From Ficedula albicollis (Eukaryota; Chordata; Aves; Passeriformes; Muscicapidae), in NCBI RefSeq assembly GCF_000247815.1, contig NC_021678.1, positions 12,173,322-12,237,321 on the forward strand: a stretch of DNA of 64,000 bases, read 5' to 3'. The translations under genes were made by a program, and so were the position numbers. Position 1 is the first letter of the stretch. Every line of letters starts with the position of its first letter. Positions 1 through 15,000 of the stretch are shown piece after piece. Under the pieces are notes generated by a model, which was not told where the DNA came from, made no database searches, and saw only the letters and a list, made by a program, of their open reading frames with translations.

Positions 1-2066
<2,066 letters not shown>

Positions 2067-2188
2067 CCTCCCTGTACACCTATTTCCCCAGCGTGGCCGC
2101 TCCATTGTTTCTGCTCCGCCGAGACGCAACCCCTGCCCGGCCGCGAACGGGGAGGTGCGAGCAGGGAGCGCAAATAGACGCGAAACTT

Positions 2189-2196
2189 ACCTACGG
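2189..2196 (-). other. Candidate 5' splice site on the minus strand
   Basis: Read on the minus strand, the sequence is CCGTAG then GTAAGTTTCG, with the exon end at 2191 and the intron GT at 2190-2189. This is a near-ideal vertebrate donor (consensus MAG then GTRAGT). A TATA-like AT-rich stretch lies upstream on the same strand at about 2291-2306, so a short first exon roughly spanning 2191-2270 is conceivable. The intron would run left into the G block. No transcript evidence is available, and isolated donor matches do occur by chance. Confidence 0.3.
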
Positions 2197-2388
2197 ATTG
2201 CAAAGCAGCCTTGCAGCAGCAAAATAATAAGGAAGAAGGCAGGCAAAATCCTCTTTCCCCAACTGATTTGCAGCTCTACTCGGGTATTTTTAAATATATA
2301 ATTTTGTTTATTCCCCTCCTTTCTTCCTTCTCCCCCTGCTTTCTTTTTTCTTCCTTCCCCCCCCCCTTTTTTTTCCCCTTGCCCACAG

Positions 2389-2416
2389 ACAGTGAAAAGG
2401 AGCTCAATGTTAGTGG
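2389..2416 (+). other. Candidate 28-base microexon
   Basis: A polypyrimidine tract of about 75 bases (2311-2384, interrupted by single G bases) ends in CCCACAG at 2382-2388, a strong acceptor. It is followed 28 bases later by GTGAGT (2417-2422), a strong donor; a second donor, GTAAGT, at 2421 would give a 32-base exon. Two of three frames are open; one reads SEKELNVS and another contains an ATG at 2407. I do not recognise the peptide, so it could equally be a 5' UTR exon. The acceptor and donor together beside a CpG island make chance less likely but not excluded. Confidence 0.3.
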
Positions 2417-2422
2417 GTGAGT

Positions 2423-3009
2423 AAGTGAATCAACTAGCAGAGAGCACAGCAAGTTGAAGTGTCAAATTACATTGGCTATTCTATTACCAAAGGGCCATGC
2501 TTTGTGGCTGCTGGCAAAATCTGTCCCAGATTCCTATCTGAAAGGGAGCTGCCTCCTACAGGGATGTTCTTCCCTTCGCCCTCTCCCTTCCCCTCTCCCC
2601 CCGCAAGAACACATACACATACACATTCCCCCCGCCAAATCACACGAAGTTAAAAATCTTAGATACGAGTTAAAATACAAATATTGTCTTACAGTCTCTT
2701 TTAAGGCGGGGATTCTCGTTTTAGTCTTCCTGAATACCAAGCACTCGGAAACCCTTCCACTCTGGAAACTGAAAGCTGGAGAATATGTATACTCCCTTCG
2801 GTGTTTTTGTATTATTAAATAGGGGGAAAACCACCCTGGACCTAACACGCTCTCAAGCATGAGGTGTCTCCGTCTCTGTCGTCTTCACGGCAGAATTTTT
2901 ACGGGCATGGAAGGAACTACCGGGCGGGCAGGGGGATTACACGGGAACGCCGAGACATCCTGCTGCTCCGTTATTGCACTTTAGCCCCCACCCCCCTCCA
3001 TTTATTGCC
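2423..3009. other. Noncoding stretch within the CpG-island region
   Basis: The left part (to about 2820) is AT-moderate and holds short C/T-rich and CA-rich tracts near 2570-2640. The right part (2870-2960) is CpG-rich. Short overlapping open frames exist on both strands, none with a recognisable domain, and some of them run into the N gap. No convincing exon is seen. Confidence 0.5.
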
Positions 3010-3092
3010 NNNNNNNNNNNNNNNNNNNNNNNNNNNNNNNNNNNNNNNNNNNNNNNNNNNNNNNNNNNNNNNNNNNNNNNNNNNNNNNNNNN
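3010..3092. other. Assembly gap (83 N)
   Basis: There are 83 consecutive N bases inside the CpG island. GC-rich promoter sequence is commonly lost from short-read assemblies, so this gap probably covers real island sequence of unknown length. Confidence 0.98.
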
Positions 3093-3400
3093 AGAAAATA
3101 AGAAGAAACCGTCCTTGTCTGACGAGCACCAATCTGCTAAAAAACATCTCCCTCGACTTCTCTTCCCCTTGATAAAACACTTCCAGGACAATCAATATTT
3201 TATGATGAGTTGTTAATAAGCCTAATATATTCATCCCTGCTCCAACGGGGCTTGTTAGATTATGCAATTAAGATAAGCAATTTAAACAGCACTGTGTAGC
3301 TTCTCGCTGGTCACATTCGTCTTCTTGTTGGAGGAGGAGAATGATCGGGACTGTAAAGGGATGTCGGATCGCTCGGGGATGGGGGAAGATTGTCTGATTA
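3093..3400. promoter_or_regulatory. Candidate conserved noncoding or UTR sequence in the CpG island
   Basis: Between the N gap and the next splice candidate lies a low-repeat stretch that shifts from AT-rich (3180-3290, with TTAATAAGCC and ATGCAATTAAGATAAGC) to CpG-rich (3300-3400). The AT-rich part embedded in an island resembles promoter-proximal conserved elements of developmental genes. This is judged only from composition and motif content, and I see no open frame that looks coding. Confidence 0.25.
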
Positions 3401-3425
3401 TTTTTTTTTAATATATTTTTTTCAG

Positions 3426-5020
<1,595 letters not shown>

Positions 5021-7113
5021 TTAACCAGCGGATACTGTCCAGTCAGTGCAGCCCATTTCACTCCCGCACAGCATTAGAGGTCCGATTGAAACAGGCGCAG
5101 AAAAAGCCCAGCCTTTTAGGTAGCCTAAAAAGGGCACTGGAGCAATACAGTAATCTCCTGATAATCACACAGGCGTTAGACATCGTACCTTAAGAATTCA
5201 TTTGCAATTAATAATGTTTTTAAGGCATCAAATTTAGTATCTTTTTAAGGTGTCAAGTCTTCTGTCTTGGACATGGACAAAGCAGTAGGTTTTGATGCCT
5301 CGTTGCTTGAAACCATCTTACAGAAATAGATTAGAAAATTAGATCTTTGTGCAGCAGCACCGTTACAAGGTTACAAGGCCTGTCCACTGTATTTAAGCAC
5401 AACTTCCACTGATATCATCCAGGCTGGAAACAAATTGGTAAATATACATTTACTTTTCCAAGCTTTTTGTAGTTTTCCTGCGGACTATGTGCCAAATGAG
5501 CACATCATGCAGGATTTATCAGCTGCTTTACCCTGCCTTCTTTCAGCAACCAAGTCGCCTGATCAATACAGTGCACGGCTAGGAAAATAAAGGTCTTGCA
5601 GGAAATCATTGTAGCGATTTAGCAGGTGCCATTGTGCCCTCTGAACCGGCCTCTATGGAATTGGGCTTTGCCACACACTGTTCAGAGGTACCAAAGGGGT
5701 TGGAAGTGCTACCTGTCCACAGGGGATGTGCAGCCCTAGCAGCCTTTGCCACTTGCAGTCATTTGAGCTCAGGCAGCATTGCAGTGACAGCACGTGTTAA
5801 GTGGTGTCACAGCCAGATCCCAACTGCTACACCTGCCCACACAGAGCCTTCACTTCTACAGTCACAGGACACATTTCCTCTTTCCTACTTAGGATGTGTT
5901 GGTCACCCATGAGGTTTTGCCCCAAAAGTGGCTGCAGCAGTTAGTGTATCTAGTTATAGTTAGACTATACAATATAGTTTAGTTATATGTAGTTTATCAG
6001 TTTGTTTTTTTTAATTTGTAAATTAAAAAGGTGCCACCAATGCATGCTGATGTGCTTTTTTTCAGTCAGGGTCCAGGCTAATCCACTACAAAGAACAAAG
6101 GACTTTTATAGCTGCTCCAATTCACTGCCAATTGCCTGCTGTGGCATAACGGGTGGACTGGTCAGTTTGACTGAAAAAAAGTTAGGAGTTTACATGTATG
6201 GCAGGGTTGGCTTAGGGTATTCAGTGTTGCCCCAAGAACACCCCTCTAAACTTAGGCCTCAGTTAGGCCAATCAGCCTAATTATCCAACTCAGTTGCAAT
6301 GTCAGAGCAAAACAAAAACAGTATTCACAAAATGACAAAGGATTGGGCCCTTTTTGTTTGTTCTACGAGACCAGGCTGCTCTTCGTGTTCTCAACAATTC
6401 TGAGACTAAGAGACCTTGGAACAGCTTTTAAAACAGAGGCTGCACAAGCCTCAGTGCCTGATCTGGGATCCTGGCTTAGCAGCATTCTGTTGCTGCAGTA
6501 GCAAAGCCGTCAGCAAGCATGCAGACAGACAGTTATCCACGTTATTCCATGCTCTGTGGTGGGCCTGTCCACAAGGGATTAGACCAAATCTGCTAACCTC
6601 ATTTCTGTTATATAACCTAAGACAGATCTGAACTCTCTTCTCCAGAGGATTGTATGGTAAACCAGAATATCACCTCCCCCTAGCCCTCTTCAGCTGCAGT
6701 TCAAATTAGGTTTTGCTGCTGTCATAATTCATCCTGTACCATAATGAAAATGGAATTGATTGAGATGGCATGTAGACATTGTGTCTAGACATACCCAGGT
6801 TACTTGTGTATACAAATTTTATCAGGTAACTGCTATCAATGCAGCTTTTTTGGGAGCATAGGATTCAGCACAGACCACAGAGGCCAAAGGGGAAGAGTGC
6901 ATGCTTTGATCCCAAGTCCACACTGAGCTATTGGGTGCTACAGCCACTAGTAACTAGGCTCCCTAGGTTAAGAGCTCGCTCAAGTAAGCCCAACAGGGAC
7001 TGCAGGTGTACAGTATGCACGAAAAACTGCCTGGGATCAGTGCTGATTTCATAACAGGCTGACATCAGCATTGCTTTTCTGGCAGCTGTTTGCTACTCAC
7101 ACCCGTGGCACCA
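5021..7113. other. Noncoding DNA, no feature recognised
   Basis: This is ordinary AT-moderate sequence with stop codons in all frames. The only local structures are a small duplication (GTTACAAG twice near 5362-5378) and an AT-rich patch at 5940-6030. The short open frames of 60-92 codons have no recognisable composition or domains. Confidence 0.6.
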
Positions 7114-7236
7114 CACCAGCTGATGCTCCCCAGGTACACACATTTAGAAGTCCTCTAAACCCTCATGGAACTATGCACCAGCTGATGCTCCCCAGGTACC
7201 CACGTTTAGAAGTCCTCTAAACCCTCATGGAACTAT
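7114..7236. repeat. Tandem duplication, 62-base unit, two copies
   Basis: Two adjacent copies with a 62-base period, both containing CAGCTGATGCTCCCCAGG and both ending ATGGAACTAT. They differ at two positions inside the unit (ACACACAT against ACCCACGT). It is a local duplication with no similarity to a known transposon that I can see. Confidence 0.95.
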
Positions 7237-10200
7237 TCATCTATCAGTACAAGTCTGATCTGCTGCTCTGTCATAACCCATAGGTTTGGCTTAAGCAAAC
7301 GCTTACTCTCATCAATAGTTGTGTTGAAGTTTAGCAAGTCTTTTCCTGGTATAGCAACAGCAAAGGATGCCAGGAGTGCTACTGGATGCAGTAAAATTAC
7401 ACCTATGTGAAAGTGAGATTAACTTTCAGTGAGACTGCAGTCAGGCTGTGCACATTACTCTGCACACATGAGAAACTGATACTATGTCCATTTTTGTCTT
7501 TTTGTTAATAGTACAGGAAAGAAGACAGGGTTTATTTGGATTCATAAATTAAAGATGAAATTACTATGCAAAGACATTAAGGAAATTTGCAGTTACACAA
7601 ATTTGCAGTTACTTTTTCCTAGAGGAAAAAGTAAACAATTTTACTGAGAAAAACAAATTGAAAACAATTACAAGACATGAAGAGGGAAGTAGCTGGAGGT
7701 TTGGACTTTTTCTTTTTTCTCTTCCCTTTTCCTTTTGAGGCCTGAAAACATTTGCATATTGTCTTAAATTTCATGCTTTAGTCCTCATCAACCTGTGCTG
7801 CCTAAGTCACAGAGTCATTTGTGACTCAGAGGAGGGACTGGATTCCTCCAAAGGAGCTTTCATGTAACAGGCCAGACAAGAGCATCAACGGGACATTTTT
7901 TGGTCGCTAAGGATACACATCTTGTCTTTTATGGGAATTTACATTTACACATTCTCTTTACAGTAATTCTTTCTAAATCAGGCCACTACTCACACCAGTC
8001 TTCTGCAAACTGTTCTCTGTACTCCAAGCCCAAAACTCGCTAGGAGCTCCATGGGGTGCCACAGTTAGGTAACACAGACACTCAGCAAGCCCCAGATAAC
8101 TCTGACTGCTGAGCAGCTGTGCACCCATGCCTCACACACCATGCTGGATTATACAGGGGGGTTTGGTTAGTTTGACAAAGAGAATAAAGCCACTAAAAAT
8201 TACATAGGAAGATAACACTGAACACTGGGATGTATGCCTTCAAGAGGCAAAAATCACAGCTTAAAAACAAAAAGCAAGGGAAGGAAAGGATAGGAAGAGA
8301 AGGTAAGCCATGTATAACATTCTGAAACAGAATTTAACGTATGTGAGCTGGGGAACCGGAGCATCGTAAACATGCTGTTTATATAGTGCCAAAAGGATGC
8401 TTTTATGGGGGTATAAACATAGGTACCCTTGAGCATGCAAGCTAACCTTCTTAAGAAGATAAAGGCTCTGCCCTGTTAGAGCCAAATCCAAGTCCAAATT
8501 CAAGAACCAAGCACGTCTCCACTTTGAGAAATCTCAGATCAAAATTTGGTCTGGGCTGAAGTGGCTTGACTCATCCAAACCTTGCCCTTAAAGCAAATAA
8601 TTTCTAGGCAACCCAACTGAGATTGTTAAGTAGGGACTGTAGTCACTTCTGTTGTTATTAAATGCTTTTCCAACTACACTATTACAGTTTCAGGAGGAAA
8701 AGTGAAAAGGAAAACAAAACCTTATCCAAGTTGAAACTCAGGGGAATGTATTCAAGCAGAATATAATTAGCAAAGCTGGAAGATGGCCAGCATGAAATGT
8801 GCAACATCATAAAAAAAACAAAAAAACAAAACAAGGATTTTGAATGACCACAACAAACAGGACCTTATTTCTAATCTGCTCCATATAAAGCAATCAGATA
8901 GCCTGATGTAACTCCAGACATGCCTGTAGCTACCTTGAGAGCACTTGACTTGTGTGTTAACTGAGATGTCCATAGTATGGATCTCCATTTCATAGATAGC
9001 AGAGGAAATACTACTCCATCTTTCTGTCATCTGACTACCTACTGCCAGATTTTGTCAGGAAGCAGGTCTTCTTTTAACCTCACTAAAATTTAATGGAGAA
9101 AATTAATGAGATTTAAAGAACAACAAATTTAACTGTGTGTAAAACATGAATGTTGCAGTCAAAGCTGGACTTCTGTTTTTCCCCTTGCTTTCAGTTTTTT
9201 GTGTGTTGCAGTTGAGGGAGACAGAGATGACAAAAAAAAACACCAACTCCAAGCAGACAACTTGGGTTCAGCTCTGGTCTGAGCATCTGTGAGAGATTTT
9301 AGTCCAAACTGCCTAGGCTGACAATGTGGAAGGAGAGCAAACAGCAGTAAAATAAGATGTTACTCTCAAGACAGTGAAAACAGCTTCCTATCAGACAGAG
9401 CTTGCCAGGGCACTCTAATGCCTTGTAACACAGCTAGTCATGCTAAATAAAATGTAGCCTTAAACACACTTAGGACTGGATTCTCAAGGAGTCCTCCAAC
9501 TTAGCAAGCAGCATAATCTATTTTTTCCCTAACCAACTCTATTTAGTACCACAAGGGATAGTTAATACAATTTCCAAAAAAGAAAAATAAATCCATAAAA
9601 TAGGAATAAATAACCATAAGTTGTTTACATACATGAGTGTTCTGGAGCATGGGATTCTGTTCACTCACTGCCATGTTGGTCATAAAACATGCCTGGTAGC
9701 CCAAAGTGTTACTTTATTGCATTTAGCAGCAACAATTAGCCTCTCCATTTTTCACTGCCCTAACAAAGAGTATGATTTTCTACTGTCTAAGAAGAGATGA
9801 AAAACCAAACCAAACTAAACCTCACTCTCTTCCATGCAGCTGCACTCTCCAGAGGCATATCTATGTGCAAGTGGCACAAAAGGCCACGAAGGCTTCATCT
9901 GTGGTTCATGAAGTAAAGGAAACAAAACAAAAAAAGCAGCAGATTATTTTCTTTCCTATTCTGGGGGATTACTTAGGGCAGAAGGAGCAGTGAAGAATTT
10001 CGTAATAAGGCTCTCTCGCTGAAGTACCACAGGCAACAAATTCCTTACAGCTGAATAGGAGAATAAGTGCAAAACTGAACACAACAGGAAGAGGTGTGGT
10101 CCCTAATGCATCATTTGCTGTATTTTATTGTATGTGAGCCAAGAAAAGTAGAAGGCCACTGAAATTCCTAGAGAACAGAAAAGCCCAGAGAACTATGGAA

Positions 10201-10769
10201 TTAGCAGGCTTTCTAATGCTTGGGATATTTATGCTAAATACTTTCTATAATAAAGGAAGCATGTATTTTGCAAGAAAAAGCATTCACGAGCTGAAATTCC
10301 CCTCATCATAATTCAAAGATTAATTAAGATAAATAATATAATTAGGTAATTTGGAAACACCTTTTTTTTCCCTAGTAGTAGACATTCAGCTTGACATAGC
10401 AGCCAAGGGGCATGTCATGAGGACTCCAGTCATGCTGACACTTGTAAATGGAGGAAGAGTGCAGACACAAGAGAAATTTGGAAATTCTATTCAGGTGAAC
10501 GCTAGATGTGATAGAGGATATAGCTACAATTAACCTATAGGTAATCAAGAATTGTCAGCGTTGCACCAACTATGGCACAAGCTATGGCATCCTGAAAACA
10601 TTGCTGGAAGTGTGTCTTGTATTTTCATCTCACTAGAACTCTAATTTGGACAGCTTATTGACCTACTTTCTGTATGTCACTGCTTTCAGCATATTAACCC
10701 CCCCTCCTCAAACACTCAGGGCTATTTCGAGTAAGTGCAAGAAAAAGAAAGACTGTAGTGCAGATGTTG
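7237..10769. other. Noncoding DNA with minor simple repeats
   Basis: No exon is supported. Visible are a 16-base doublet at 7583-7612 (AAATTTGCAGTTAC repeated), a 10-base inverted repeat at 7611-7632, a pyrimidine tract at 7708-7736 and an A-rich tract with C interruptions at 8811-8834. All open frames are short and compositionally random. Confidence 0.6.
7611..7632. repeat. Short perfect inverted repeat (10-base arms)
   Basis: ACTTTTTCCT is followed by a 2-base spacer (AG) and AGGAAAAAGT, a perfect inverted repeat. The spacer is too small for a stable RNA hairpin loop without opening stem pairs. A chance palindrome or a dimeric protein site are both possible. Confidence 0.8.
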
Positions 10770-10965
10770 CTTGTGCATACAATCGGTGCATCCCTCCCCC
10801 ACTAAAGTTTAATAAGGATTGTTAGTACATCATTGTAGCTGGTAATTGTGTAGGTACACATGGTAATTGCATGTATTTGCACTAATTATGTAAATGCACA
10901 ATAATTAAAGCTCCAGGGTTTTCATGGTAAATTTTTAAGACACTCATGGATTTGTCATGGCAAAA
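10770..10965. promoter_or_regulatory. Candidate conserved enhancer-like element
   Basis: This AT-rich, non-repetitive stretch carries a cluster of homeodomain-type cores: GGTAATTG twice, CTAATTATG, ATAATTAAAG, and a POU-like ATGTAAATGC overlapping one of them (10881-10899). No long open frame. Such clusters typify conserved noncoding elements around developmental genes, but conservation itself cannot be seen from one genome. Confidence 0.3.
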
Positions 10966-13900
10966 GTGTCAGTCATGTAACCTAGTGGGAATAGGGAGGA
11001 GGAAGAAGTTCAGGAAAAAATAGTTCTTAAATAAAATGCAGATATTTGTATCTAAATAAGTGGATAGAGGACACTATATCATGAAACACAGCTGTCGTGC
11101 CTAGGAACAGTTTTTTTCAGAGTCCTTTATCAGACTTGAAAAATAAAATCTAGAAAAAACCCCAAAACACATGGAGGTTAAATCTAAAGATCAAGTACAC
11201 CCCCACTTTACCCACCTAACATCTCATCCTTTTCATTTAACTAGTGAAAAGCAGAAGTGAATTTGTGCTCTTTTTGCTGTTTTGATCGCTTCCTGATAGC
11301 TCCAGTTTTCTCCCTCTCCCACCGGCCTTATCGCACTCCACTGAACACGTCAGCGGAGATACCTTGGCACTGCTTGGTTTTGGATCGATCTCCCAGCATG
11401 GTGTACTTAGAGCAAGAGTCAGGCACTAGAATGTCAAGTTGCTTTTGGTTTGGGGTTTTCCCCCTTTTATGCCCTCCCTTAAGACTTCAGGCCTTCTCCT
11501 CACCCTCAAATCTTCAGATACAAACTCGCAGGTTTCTCAGGAGCACCCAGACCCTCCTGCGAGCCCTTCCCTGGGCAGCAGGCAGGAGCTGCGTGTCTGT
11601 CCCCACCAGCCCACGCTGCAGCTGCCATGCCCCGTGGATCTTTAGGCTCTGGGAGAGCTAATGAATGACTTCATGAGGAAATGCAGCTGTGGAAACACAC
11701 AGGGTACATCTCTTACAAAACCAGCAAAGCGGGACATGCGTGTTCCAGCTGTTTAGCTGTTTTTAATCACCTCTGCAGCAAACCTGAGCAGCTCCCTAGA
11801 ACAATCCCATTATCCTTATGCCACGACCACAAGGGTTCAAGAAGCATAGCAAGGTAACAACATAAGGCACTATGAAGTCAGAGCACTACTAAGCATTTCA
11901 CACTAAAAAGCCTTCCCTTTCAAATCACAGTAGTTAAGATCTTAATCACTTAAGTCAAGTGCTGGGTTTTTTAGCCACTGAAAATTGTCGACATTCATAA
12001 GACTCAGACCACTTATGAAGCATCAACTTGATTGCACTTAATGCAGAAATAATCTGTATGCCATCATCCCCATTTGACTGTGGGTGTGCGTGTCAGTCCC
12101 CACACACAGCAGCAGTCTCACTGGTCGCATACACGGCTGCCCACCTTCACTCAGGAGCACCTAAAAAGAGAATCAGCACAAGAGTTCTAGGCCACTAAAA
12201 CTTGAGAGCTTAAGCCAAGGCACAAAAGACAGCTTCCTCAGGATTTGCAAGAAAGCTATGAGATTTATCAGACTCAGCAAACCCACACATTGCTACTTAT
12301 TTGAATCTAACCCCATACAGAAGGGTCAAAAAGCTCTCTGTTCACATCTCCTCCCATTCCTGTGCCCAGCACAATGCAGCTGCACTCCTTACCTGGAGCA
12401 CTGAGGGCAAGCCCCTGGGGTAACAGAAGATCCCAAACCATAGCCTACAGCCCTGAGACACTTGTAAAACTGCACTCCAAACCTGCCTCCAAGGCTCCCT
12501 GGGGTGTACCCAGCTGCTAATTTCAGGAGGGCTTTTAGTACAGCTGTTTCAAATTGGCTCCTCAGCCACAGCTGGGGCAATAATGAGCTCTCTCTTTAAT
12601 ACTTCCTGGCTGGAGGAGTTGTCAGGAACACTGTTGTTTTTTTTAAAAAGCTTATTTTTGAATGTCCAATCTGCCAATTGTTTTCAGCTTAAAAAAAACC
12701 CAAACAAAAAGAAAAAAAAACAACACAAGAAGCGACCTAATTCAAACAACCCCTTCTCCCTGCAGATGCCCCAGTCCTAAATCTAAGAGTGGGCTAATAA
12801 ATGTTTCTGTGCTTACTTAACAAATGAGAAAAAAATTACCAGAACTACATTTAAATCAAAGCAGTGTATTTTTCCTGATACTCTTTCTCTTTTAAAGCTA
12901 AAATTAAAGAAAAAAATGTAGCTATGTGATAACAATGGGTCAAATATAATAAAAAAGTTTTAAACACATCTTTTGATTGGTGGGGTTTAATCCAACAAGA
13001 AAAGCTGTTGGGGACAGAGTAATTTCAACTTTATTTCTAACAATAGACATATCTTTGAGGTTTTTCCCCCTATATTAATAAAAATTCCTACACTTATGCT
13101 TGATGGGGATTAAAGATGGTAAGGTAAAGATGTCATTTTAAAATTTTCAATTTGCAGTAATGTTTTATAATTAAGTGAGAATCTTTCAGAAGCAGAAGAT
13201 TTCACATAAATGCAGTCTTTCTGAAAAAAAAAAGAGAAGCATTGCTAAAACAGTGCTCTGCTGTAATAATTTGCTTTAATTTTTCACTAAATTCATCTGT
13301 TCTTCAGATAATGGATGATAGATGTCTAAAACCATGGAATATGGGCTTTGAGGGCATGAATGGAAAGCAGACGAGGTGGGTTACAGCTGGAGCACATTTT
13401 CTGTGTGTCTGTAGGGAATTTATTTCAGCTTGTCTTTGTTGTACAGCAGCATTGCCAGGTTAGGTTAGAGCTTTAACTTGTGCTAACGCAGGACCAAAGG
13501 TCTTCTGGATGTTTATGTCTAGTGGCAATTTGTATGATAAACACTTGCTTCCAGCAAAAGGACTACCCCAGCTGAGTAAGCCTGCAATCCTGTAAGGTCC
13601 CCTGGACCCAGTGCTGCCCAAATATATTTGCATAGACAGGAAAAACCCCATGCCTCTGTGTGGGGAAGATTTACATTTCACAAGGAGAAAAATTAATTTT
13701 CCTGGGCTCGAGGGATTTTTTTTTAAGACCTAGTGAATTGAAGGCATTTATGATATCTGCTAATATTATCCACATATGTCCTTTTGATATCTCATACTCC
13801 AGCTGTGAGGTGCAGCACTGGTGATGCCAGGCCCACTGCAAACACAGAGTTCTTCTCTTCGTATTCCCTAAATGTCACTGTTGCTTTTCCAATATGTTTC

Positions 13901-15000
13901 AAAGATCTTTTTACCATTGAGGTCAGTACCAGCATCTCCATTTCACAGGTGTATCATCAAAAGGTGAAATGACTCAAAAAGTGAAATGACCACAGTCACT
14001 TAGAAAACCAATAGAAGGAGGCAACATAGATATTTTAGTGCTAGTCCTACTCACTCTACTGCTCCAGTGGAAGCACCTTTTTTTGTGAAACATCTCCTTG
14101 GTCAGTGCCTAATTCATGAAAACAGTTTTGGTTAATCAGATTAGCAAAAGCAGTTTGATGGTACAACTGATATTCACATTCCTTAGCAAGAAAACTTGCA
14201 CTCTACTTGTCTGAAAATAATTTTCACAGTATCTCAAATTGATAGCTTGGACACAAAAATATCTGCAGTTAGTAAACAGTGTATTTAGAAATTAAACATC
14301 TGTGCAGTTCTTTTGGCCTGCCTGAAAAATGTGAAAAAACATTGTTAAATAGAAGTAGATCTAGTAAATACAAATATATGCGTATCAATGAGCCTCACAT
14401 GTGGTGGTTGTGAAATGAACTGGTTGCTCTGAGATCCTCCCCCCAGAAATGCTGACACAGCAGATTAATAGCAGGGACTGTTGGAATATACAAACCATGT
14501 CTGTTTCTAACCTGTCCTCAGCCAAGCTGCCCTTTACAGGATATTTGCAACCCAAGCACCCAGCAACAGAAGATACTCTCACGAATTCAGGAGTCAGGAT
14601 TTATTCAAAAATCAGTGGCAGATGCTTGACCAGAACCTGCACCTGAACCTGTTTCTGAAAGGGAAACTGCATTGTCAAGTGCCTTGTTCCAACAAGTCGG
14701 CAACAGTGTCTGCATGTTTTAAATCGCTGGGTTGAGTCATCGTCATTTAAGTGGAACTTAAACCACCTAAGTATGTCATCCTTACCAACCTCCTACAAAC
14801 AGCTGTGGAGCTTTTTCCTTGCAGGGCAGGCACAGCCCCAGAAATCCATCCCTGGTGTGAGCCAGAGCCGGGCAGTTATTTTCTCGTTGCTGTATCACAA
14901 TATATGGCGACGAAGGGAAGTGTACCAGCAGTAGTTTGTTTGCTGTGCTTGTTCTTTTAAGGAGGAATAATAACACTGTTGTTCCAAGCAAAATTACACT
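10966..15000. other. Noncoding DNA, no gene supported
   Basis: Mixed sequence. A more GC-rich patch at 11270-11660 holds a 134-codon frame that I judge noncoding. An A-rich low-complexity tract lies at 12690-12735 and a small 17-base doublet (GTGAAATGAC repeated) at 13963-13990. The 12780-13240 part is AT-rich. No splice-bounded open frame with recognisable protein character was found. Confidence 0.6.

Noticed and set aside
11257..11661. 134-codon frame in a GC-richer patch
   Set aside because: A second frame overlaps it, the composition is unremarkable, and I recognise no family.
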